64,000 nt of DNA from the NCBI GenBank assembly GCA_947652605.1, contig OX393580.1:17690159-17754158 (forward strand). The letters are read 5' to 3'. The position numbers and the translations under genes are program-made. This DNA comes from Elmis aenea. Its lineage: Eukaryota > Arthropoda > Insecta > Coleoptera > Elmidae. This document shows, piece after piece, positions 20,651 to 29,024 of this stretch. The notes under the pieces are model-generated. The model worked only from the letters and a program-made list of their open reading frames with translations, had not been told where the DNA came from and ran no database searches. Within the stretch, counting starts at the first letter, position 1. Every line of letters begins with the position of its first letter.

Positions 20651-23288
20651 TTAACTCTCTCATGCATGAATTTTCTTACACACATAAAAAATATTAAACC
20701 TTCATTTTTGGGCAACATTGGGTCAAAGAAACGACTTAAAACTTAATTTCCAAAAAAAAAACACTTTATTTGTCATAAATAAACTAAGTTCTCACATGGG
20801 TACATTATGTGATAATGATTACAAGCAATTTGTCCTCAAATGGGGACGGATAATTAAAAATATAAACAAGAACGTATAATAAACATAACAAAAAGTAAAT
20901 AATGATATTTATTATTATGCAATCATTTTTTAACACTTTTCTAAGAATGATAGTGTTCGAAACATTCGGGACATAGGGCAACTGTACACCGACCGCAAAA
21001 ATATCTGGTTTTACGTTTGCATTGTGTATTTTTGCAGCGAGATGCGTTTTTTGCATTATTTTTTTTAGGGTAGTGATTTCCTTTGTCTAACCTCTCTTCA
21101 GTGGGTACATAAATTCTTGGTCTTTTAATAGATTTTGGAGGAGTAGTGCTACGGGGACGGCCCGGATTTTTTTTCTTACTCAAACTTTCACCATGAAAAA
21201 TCAAAGCTGTTGCAATGCGACTTTTGAATTGGAGCAAATCAATAACGTCGTGATTGTTCCAGCGCCATATTAACCAACAATTTACTATCGTTACATTCAC
21301 GAAATGGTAAAAAATTCTCATATACCATCTTTTGTTTCTAGTGTAATTTCGATAAAGTGCCACTAACGAATCCATAAGATCGACACCGCCCATGTGATTA
21401 TTATAAATTTTTATAGCATAAGGTCTTGAAATGTTTATGTGCTCCTTGTGCTGTCTAGAAAATCTCCTAACTTCGTCAATAGGATAAATACCTGCATAGT
21501 TGGAGATAGTATGAACCAAATTGTTGTCAAACCATCTAATAATTGTTATACCATCATCCGATGTAACAACTGATGAACTTCCCCGCCCATTTGCTTTTAA
21601 ATCTTTTTCAAGTCTATTGCTTCTTACAGTACCCAAATAAAAAATTTGTTGCTTTGTTAATTCCAAAATTAACGGAATACTTGAAAATAAATTGTCTGCA
21701 AAAATTTTATAATTTTCTCCTTTTATATCATGACATAATCTGACCACTACATCCCCTGCAGCTCCTAAATCACTTATTTCTTCTCTATCACCAGAAGCAC
21801 CTTGAAATGCCTCAAAACAATATACGTAACCTGATGTTCCCGCCCTGACCCAAATTTTAAAGCCCCATTTTGTAGGCTTTTTGGGTAAATACTGTCTTAA
21901 AGATGATCTTCCTTTGAAGGGAATCATCATTTCATCAATACTCATAAATTCCTCGTGGTCTACAGCCGAATGATAAGTTTCATGTAAATGGTTTAGCACA
22001 GGTCGCAAACGGACCAATTTATCTCTATTGGTTTCCAATATTGTTGTGGAATCCATAAAATGTAGATATCTTCTAATTTCTTCATACCTATTACAAGTCA
22101 TGGCATCTGCGATAAATTGCATCCGTAATCCACCTTCTGACGACCAATAATGTCTTATTCTCGGGAACTTTATGTATGTCATCATTGTAGTGATTCCCAA
22201 AAAAATTTTAAGTTCGCCAAGAGTTAAATTAAAATTAAATTTATTGTTCTGATGGGCATATAAATTTGTTTGGTAAACAATTGTATCCAAAAACTCATCA
22301 GAAAAAAAATATTTAAAATAGTCAATAGGGGTGTTTCCCTGGATATTAATTTTGCGAGTTTTTTTACACGTTGGTATATTACCGGATAATGGATTATCTT
22401 TTTCAACACTCCATTTTATATCTTTTTTCTGGATCCTGAGTTCTCGTTTACATGTTGCTTTCTTTTTTGCAACTTTTTTTGGGCAATCTGCTTTGGTGTT
22501 TTTTTTGTTTTTTGGACTTTGAGTAAACAATAAGAGCTGTTTTTCGTCTTCTGAATCACTAAAATAGCTATCAGTGGATTCGTCTACCCTAAAATTTAAA
22601 TGACTTTCATCGGAATCTATCTCTAGACCATCTTCAGAACAGTTTGCTAGATCTTCCAACTCTTTTTCACTTAGTGGACGTTTTCTAAAACTCCAAGAAG
22701 ATCTAGTACTTATATTGTGTTCTTTTTTATCATTCGTAATTTCCAAAGTTTCTTTTGTTACTGCTTCCGTCATTTTTATCTAAAGATTTAAAAAAAAAAC
22801 GCATAATTTAATTTATAAGATTTACAGTTTGCCTAATGAATTTAATAATAATGACCAAAACTAAAACCAACACACAAATGTTATTCCAAATAGTACACAT
22901 TTAAGAACATTAGTATTTTTGGTTGAATACAAAATTTGTTTAAATTTTTAGGCTTTAAAATAGTGCTATTTGATTACTTAACTATTATTTTACATAAAAA
23001 TAATTTTTATTACCTTACTTAGTTTGTTTTTTTTCCTGTACTTAATAAAACAAGAAGGCGCTGCACATGCCACACTAATAAACTGTCACTCGTCGCAGAT
23101 TTACATAGAGTTCTGCATTTAAACTAACAATATTCTTAATACTGCCATCTAACATGTTCAGATAATATTAAAAACAGTCTCATATGAGGACATTATGCAC
23201 ATAGATTTAGAAAAAAAAAAGCTGCAACTGTGAAATTTAATTTTGAATTAATGTCCTCGTCCATGGACGCCATGCATGAGAGGGTTAA
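20651..23288 (-). mobile_element. Complete piggyBac transposon
   Basis: TTAA duplications at 20651-20654 and 23285-23288. Ends ctctctcatgcatga and tcatgcatgagaggg are inverted repeats with one mismatch. Further gtcctc/gaggac palindromic blocks lie near both ends (about 20833, 23184, 23255). It encodes an uninterrupted 610-aa transposase, so both parts needed for self-mobilisation appear present. Element length without duplications is 2,630 bp. Confidence 0.92.
20941..22773 (-). CDS. piggyBac transposase, intact
   Basis: A 610-residue open frame of the DDE_Tnp_1_7 family, which excises and inserts the element at TTAA by a DDD-type hydrolysis and strand-transfer reaction in the nucleus. Visible parts in order: acidic Ser/Asp/Glu N-terminus (about 35-80), Lys-rich possible nuclear-localisation segment (about 85-120), the catalytic core, and a Cys/His-rich C-terminal zinc region (about 575-610: C-K-N-T-Q-C..F-C-G-R-C..C-P-E-C..H-Y-H). 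The three expected aspartates are present: S-I-D-E-M-M-I-P-F near 279, F-A-D-N-L-F near 360, G-G-V-D-L-M-D near 464. The ATG at 22771-22773 opens a full-length family protein. No frameshift or stop; flanked by matching terminal repeats, so it may be active or recently active. Confidence 0.93.
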   Translation of the reverse strand: MTEAVTKETLEITNDKKEHNISTRSSWSFRKRPLSEKELEDLANCSEDGLEIDSDESHLNFRVDESTDSYFSDSEDEKQLLLFTQSPKNKKNTKADCPKKVAKKKATCKRELRIQKKDIKWSVEKDNPLSGNIPTCKKTRKINIQGNTPIDYFKYFFSDEFLDTIVYQTNLYAHQNNKFNFNLTLGELKIFLGITTMMTYIKFPRIRHYWSSEGGLRMQFIADAMTCNRYEEIRRYLHFMDSTTILETNRDKLVRLRPVLNHLHETYHSAVDHEEFMSIDEMMIPFKGRSSLRQYLPKKPTKWGFKIWVRAGTSGYVYCFEAFQGASGDREEISDLGAAGDVVVRLCHDIKGENYKIFADNLFSSIPLILELTKQQIFYLGTVRSNRLEKDLKANGRGSSSVVTSDDGITIIRWFDNNLVHTISNYAGIYPIDEVRRFSRQHKEHINISRPYAIKIYNNHMGGVDLMDSLVALYRNYTRNKRWYMRIFYHFVNVTIVNCWLIWRWNNHDVIDLLQFKSRIATALIFHGESLSKKKNPGRPRSTTPPKSIKRPRIYVPTEERLDKGNHYPKKNNAKNASRCKNTQCKRKTRYFCGRCTVALCPECFEHYHS

Positions 23289-24071
23289 GTCAAGATAGAG
23301 AAACAGTGAAATTACCAAAAACGTACAGTTTTTTAGGACAAACTCAGAACCGTTTTCAATAATATTCTATCAAGTCCGGTTTTTGAGTTATTAAGGTAAC
23401 TGTTTTTTTTTTTGTTATATTTGTAATGTGTCATATCTCCCTTATTGTTTTAAATATCAAAAATGTTTATGAAGCCTATTTTTAGATATTTCTATGTAGA
23501 TTTTGATAGAACTTAAAAAAAATATTTTACCGTCGCCGTTAAACAGTTATGGCACAAACTCACCTTTTTTAAATAAAAGCTATAGTTGGCTGTGACCTAT
23601 TTAAATTCCTTATTTTATTCTCTTCAAGTGTTTGTATTAATACGCCAGATTTTACGGGAAATAAAAGCAGAAATGGGATTCATTAAAAATATGTATTTGA
23701 TAACATATTTTTCACATTAATATGGTTACTATAAAATTATAACAGGTTCATCTTTCACATTTAAGATTTAACAGCCCTAATATACGATTACAGTAGGTAT
23801 TATATTACTTTTAGTAAAATACAAAATACAATGGAAGTCGCTTATAACGCGGGTCGGATACAACGATATTATTACATTTTTTTCATTATTTAATAAACAT
23901 ACGAAAATAAACTCTGTTTACCATTATAAAATACACTTAAGAACGAAAAAAAAAAACTGGCTTTCACTGTAACAAATATATACTCATTTCGTTTTCTTTT
24001 AATGAAAAACGGTTTTAAATAATAGCGACTCAGGAGTCGGCAGTTTTTTTTTTGCCGACTCCCGATCCCCG

Positions 24072-25264
24072 CCTTAAAGTCTGAAAATTGGCCGAAAATT
24101 CTTTTAAACATTTTTTCAAAGACTAATCAAATTTTATATAACCCAAATCGATTCAAAAATGAGCGAAAACAATCATATTTGTTGTTTCTTGGAACATGAC
24201 TTGTCATATGTGATATATTAGCTCCGTTTGCAAACGCTTAGTTTAATAAACATTTGAGTAATTTTATTTTAAATTTCTACACAAAGTTTTATTTATTCAG
24301 GTCTGGTAAACACTAATAAAAAACTGGAAATGTGATATAATGTAAGCCATCGAATTATTGGTCTTTTAAGCAAAATATCATTTTACAAAACGCCTCTATG
24401 GTTCCCTTTAGTTCAGTTCAGGATAAGTAATATAAATTTAAATACGAAATTTATCATACAAATTATTGTAAAACTCCTATGTTACATCTAAAAATTGTTA
24501 TGAAGTAACCTTCGCAACGTTCAGTACTTTAATCATAGTAATTGCAGGAGCATATGCCACTTAAGTTACAATTATAATCAAATGGAGTTAGGGCAGTTTT
24601 TATGAAAATTTGATACGTTTACCAGCTTATAAAGGAAATATATCCGGAAGTTCTTCAAATTCAACAACTGCAAATTTCATCAAATCTACTTTATTTGCTA
24701 AACGAGTTTCACAGTCCTACATTTTGTCTTAACTCGAACATTTCTATGCAATGTTGCGGGATAAAACTGCATTTCTTTCCATTTTAAATGAGGACAAAAT
24801 CGATGAGACTCGTCTCAGTTTAAGAAACCGACAACAATGAAACTGGCTGACCGAAAGTAACCAAAGATTTAAAGTGAGAATGTAAAGAAAAGTGTGAAAT
24901 ATTCCAGATCGCTAAAAACATTCAAATAATAAGGGACGGATTTTTTCTTTGTGCTGAAATAGCGAGGAGCTTTCAGATTTGCTAAGGACAATGGATTCAG
25001 CTTTCATCATCGTCACAAAGACAATGTTGAGAGACGGTTATCCGCAATTAAAATACGTGAAATGTAAAAGTAACCGCTAACAAATGATAAAACGTAAAAC
25101 AATACACAGTCCTTGTTTCCTTAGAAGTATAAGCGTTTTTTTTTTTAAAATAAATGGTCCTTATTATAGGCCTAAAAACATGATTTAAAATAAAACAGAT
25201 CGTTAATAGCAATCATTTTCTTTGCATTGTTCGATCTTTTTCTGTTAAACATAGGCGTATCGTC
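24072..25264. other. No gene seen
   Basis: AT-rich, no domain or terminal repeat recognised. Confidence 0.5.
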
Positions 25265-25266
25265 TA

Positions 25267-25590
25267 CACTGATAAAAATAGTTGTGTAAAATTACAGTAC
25301 TTTACGTTGGCGCTCATATGACCAACGTAAAGTGCTGTAAAATTACATAACGTCGTGTAAATTTTAATTTACACAATATATTATGTAAAATTACATAGTA
25401 TTATCGCGCAACAGTATGTACTTTTACTATGTAAATTTCCCTTATTTGTACTGTTTTCGCCGCTTACATAGTAAAATCACATAGTAATATCGCGTAACAC
25501 AGTATTTTTACTATGTAAATTTCCCTTATTTGAACTGTTCTCGCCGCTTACATAGTAAAATTACATAGGAATAATTAAATGTAATTCTTG
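25267..25590. repeat. EnSpm left end: subterminal and tandem repeats
   Basis: After the terminal repeat comes a hairpin, agtactttacgttgg and ccaacgtaaagtgct (25302-25343). Two tandem copies of about 95 bp follow (about 25420-25515 and 25510-25575), sharing ttactatgtaaatttccctt and cgccgcttacatagtaaaa. These are probable transposase-binding arrays. Confidence 0.7.
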
Positions 25591-25670
25591 ATTGCATTCA
25601 GGGAGAAAAAAAAATGTATACTGCTAAAATTATTTAATGCTGTATTGAAATACAAAATGTATAATATATA

Positions 25671-26615
25671 CAGGGTGTAACTGAAATCAGGCTCACCTTC
25701 TCTTTTTTCTTGTTTTCATTTAAGACAAATGAAATTTTAGACATATATGTGCAAAAAAACAGATTAATTGAACATGTGTACACCATTGTTTCACTTCCGG
25801 TTTTGCCGGAAATGACCACAATTTTTATTGAAAATGGAACACACTGTATATTTTAACATTTTTGAAAAAAGGATGCAATTTTGAATAGAACTGCATTATA
25901 TTAGATAGTATTTACAACCTCCAATATTTTTTAGGCTAATTTTTTATTTTTTTATTGACCTGCATACAATGTATTTTATTGTTTTAACAAATGTCGGAAA
26001 AAGGTTTTTGCAAATTTGAATAAACATTTAGCTTATTTTAATCAGCTTTAAAGGCTGCGAAATCAGTTTTTTGACAGTCCATTTTTTTTAATGGAACAGT
26101 AGTGGCTTATGGGGTTATTTTAATAAAGCATTTTTGGACGAATTCAGTAATAACAATATCTTGGTAACATGCTCTATTTAAATAACCGCATGAGCCACCA
26201 TCGTTCCATAAAAAAATTGTCAAAAAAAAAACTGATTGCGCAACCTTTAAAGCTGTTTAAGTAACATTACTATTAATGAAAATTTCCAAAAATACTTTTC
26301 GGGCACTTGCTGATACAATAAAATAGGATATACATAAACAGGTCACGGCACACTTAAAACAAATTATTTTTGCCAAAAAATTATTTGGAGTTATAAAAAT
26401 TAATAAAAAATGTGCTGTATTCAAAACTGCTTCGTCTTCACAAAATAAAAAAATATACAGGATGTTCCATTCAAAATAACCAAGTTCCGGCGAAACCGGA
26501 AGTGAAGTAATAGGGCGCATTTGTTCAAATAATCTGAATATTTGTACATATCATATGTCTTAAAACCAAAACTAAAGAATACAAATGGGTTGAGCTTGAT
26601 TTCAGTTACACCTGG
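25671..26615. mobile_element. Long-palindrome MITE inside EnSpm element
   Basis: TA flanks (25669-25670, 26616-26617); ends cagggtgtaactgaaatca and tgatttcagttacacctgg. Each arm is itself bounded by a second end (gaacacactgta at about 25841-25852, tacaggatgttcc at 26457). The centre (26040-26265) is another inverted repeat (aaatcagtttttt..tggcttatgg against ccgcatgagcca..aaaactgatt). It lies beyond the 3' end of the accessory gene. Confidence 0.8.
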
Positions 26616-26735
26616 TATATATATATATATATACATACACATAAATAAAGTAAACATAAATAAAATGAACACAAATAAAGTACACATCCGTAAAAAACAC
26701 ATTAATAAAGTACGCATAAGAATAATACACTAAAA
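26616..26735. repeat. TA microsatellite and short tandem repeat
   Basis: A (TA)n run at 26616-26632, then about six imperfect copies of acataaataaagt-like units to 26735. The open frames through it on both strands are low-complexity artefacts. Confidence 0.7.
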
Positions 26736-26827
26736 TATAAATATATACTTACAATAAAAACTAAGATACTAATTATTGTTCATAAAAAAGTTACACCAAA
26801 AAAATACACAAAACTCTGACGCAGAAA

Positions 26828-28580
26828 CTATACATTGTTTTTAAATTTGTTCATAAAATTAAAAATCCTTTTTTTTATTGCTGAGCCATTCTTCGATTTT
26901 GATCCGGTATCAGGATGAATTTTCAGAAACATTCTTTGAAGTAATTCCAATGTTGCCTCAAATGTTTTTGGGTATTTTATGTTCAAAATAAAGAAAAAGG
27001 AAAACGCCACCTTCAAAGCTTCTTTAAAAGTTTTGTAGCCTTCGGGATCAATATCCATCCGCTCAATATACACATAAAAAATTGAATCTAAAAGTGATTT
27101 CAGTTTTAGTATTATAGACAATTTTGTTTTTATTTAAGTAAATTTGCCAATGAGTAAAGTAAAAAGCACTGACAATGCAAAATATATATACAAACTGAAT
27201 TAAATTGATTATTTTAAAATCATTATGCAAAAAACACATGAAAACTGCTTACCAATTTGTATTATGGTAGGAGATAGCTGAATATTATCCACATTAATTT
27301 CAGAAACATCCTGCAAATATTCGTGATTAAAATAAAGAATGAATTACTTTTAAATGCTGTTACCTTGAAATTCAAGAAGAAGTCCTCAAAAGTTTCCTTA
27401 AAATAAAAACCCAATTGTTTTAAACAATTTATTTCTATACATGAAACATCTTTATTGATCTCGAGTTTTAATTTTTGGTTTGTAAATTTTATTATGTTTT
27501 CGGCTGTTTCTGAGAAATTGTCTAACAAATTAATGTCAGAATTCGTTAATTTACTAAAATGCCAAAATATAGCATTTTTTGAAAAAAGAATAGGCCAATC
27601 TTCTTTAATTTTTTGAACTGTAGGTAGGTTTTCTTCTACGTTCAAATATTTCCTTATATTACAGTATGTATTTTCCAAGACATCAATAAAATTTGGGTCT
27701 GTACTTTTGATAAGTTTCGCATCTTCGTTAGTAGTAGTAGAATCAGTAAAATCGGGATTCCAGTTCAAACAGCCGGCTCTAGCACTCACAAATTGTTTTT
27801 TCGATCGAACTGGACATGGGTTGTTAGAGTTGGGTCGTCTCCGATTGGGACGATTTAAATAATTATTTCGATCTTGCAATTTGTTTACAAGAGAATGGGT
27901 GCCATCTCCAAGCACTATTCCATCATGATCAACGTCTCTGAATACTTTGGGGTATTTATCAATAATTTTTTTGGCCACATACTTAAATGCCTTCGTTGGA
28001 ATAATTTTTTTTGTTGATCTCATATCATTTACTGTTATTTGTGTAAGAAATGTTATAGTCACTTTATTTTTAATACCTCTTTCTAACTCATCAATTTGTT
28101 TTATATTTAGTTTTTCCCATGGTATTTGAAAGTTTGTCCACAAAAATTCAGTGTTGCAGTCCACACTGTATGCAACATCTACATTTTGATAGTCTTCTTG
28201 AATTTCCAATACAACGTTCTGATGTTCTATTTCATTTGACGAATTTGTTGTCGAGAGTGAAATGTTAGATAAAATTTCTGAAGACGACACCCATTTTTCA
28301 TCTTTTTCTAATAAAATAAATACTTCTGATTTTACATATTCTACTATGTCTTCTTCAACAGGGGTCCCGTTTGATTCTAATACCAGAGACGTTCCGTTGA
28401 TTTCCAACTTCATCGATGCTTAAAAACAATAACTTATTCTTAATAATGCACATTAGTAAATATTTCTTAATTTTTACCTTTTTGTATTAAGCTTTCATAC
28501 GGCTGTTCTTTTTCAGCATCAATTAAAATAAAAGTTTTTTTGTCCCTCCTTGCGGACCACACTGTATACAATGTTTTCAT
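26828..28580 (-). CDS. EnSpm accessory protein: CIDE-N-like plus SAMD3-like, four exons
   Basis: I assembled four exons on the minus strand with GT-AG borders and preserved frame: 28580-28478, 28418-27364, 27310-27253, 27087-26828 (introns 59, 53 and 165 nt; 491 aa). Residues about 3-76 look like a CIDE-N domain: Y-E-S-L-I-Q-K-A, then T-S-L-V-L-E-S-N-G-T-P-V-E-E-D, F-I-L-L and E-K-W at the expected spacing. CIDE-N is the homotypic-interaction domain of DFF40/DFF45, CIDE proteins and fly DREPs. The rest resembles uncharacterised SAMD3-like proteins: K-Y-P-K-V-F-R-D near 190, a basic R-P-N-R-R-R-P segment near 227, D-W-P-I-L-F near 308, and a C-terminal K-Y-P-K-T-F..L-Q-R-M-F-L-K-I-H-P. The first short exon is needed to complete the CIDE-N fold. 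It lies downstream of the transposase on the same strand. Its job is unknown; protein-protein assembly is a guess. Confidence 0.72.
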
Positions 28581-28823
28581 TTTCTTAAATTGCTGTGCGT
28601 TTACAATTTACAAACACATATATTTATAAAAAATAATCTATGACAGTAGTAATTATACAGTAATGAAAAATCCTGTTGGTAATATTTTAAAATAAACTAT
28701 ACAGTGCTGATATGGCTTTCATGATATTCTCTTAAAAAGGTTTAAATTTAAACACCAACATTTCTAGGAGTAATATGACTTTGTATGTACATCATACCAC
28801 AAAATGTTATTTTAAAGAATTAA

Positions 28824-28981
28824 AAGGTCCACACACACCGGCGCGATCTCGACGCGGCCGCGGCCGCGGGCGCGATCACTATGATTGGTATCAATGGTAA
28901 CCATGTTACTTACTTACGTAACCAGGTCACTAATTATCGTGACCGCGGCCGCGTCAAGATCGCGCCGGTGTGAGTTGACCC
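28824..28981. mobile_element. GC-rich Harbinger-type MITE, copy 1
   Basis: TAA flanks (28821-28823, 28982-28984). The 158-bp body is a near-perfect palindrome, with arms caccggcgcgatctcgacgc and gcgtcaagatcgcgccggtg, containing gcggccgcgg runs. A second copy is at 61679-61824. 3-bp TAA duplications and gggtc-type ends suggest PIF/Harbinger. It sits between the two EnSpm genes. Confidence 0.78.
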
Positions 28982-29024
28982 TAAATCTATCGAAAGAAAA
29001 CCAAACAGCAAAGTTTTTCTTTCT

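Larger units (their letters stand above)
20610..23620. mobile_element. Truncated Tc1-type MITE, copy 2, split by piggyBac
   Basis: Starts after TA with cagggtggtccaaattcaatggg, as at 10945. The arm breaks at the TTAA of the piggyBac element (20651) and resumes at 23289 with caagatagagaaacagtgaaatt. It then follows the 10945 family to about 23620, where the second arm is missing. Confidence 0.8.
20213..24071. mobile_element. hAT-like element of the GACTCC family, with insertions
   Basis: The left end cagggatagggagttggagtcg resembles the left end of the hAT MITE at 38091, and the block gccgactcccgatccccg at about 24054-24071 resembles its right end. Both ends carry gactcc/ggagtc repeats. The flanking 8 bases do not match, so the two ends may not belong together. 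A Tc1-type MITE and a piggyBac element lie between them. Confidence 0.35.

Noticed and set aside
20213..24071. Confident call of one hAT element spanning these two GACTCC ends
   Set aside because: The flanking 8-mers differ (aaatatcg and ccttaaag), so I kept it only as low confidence.
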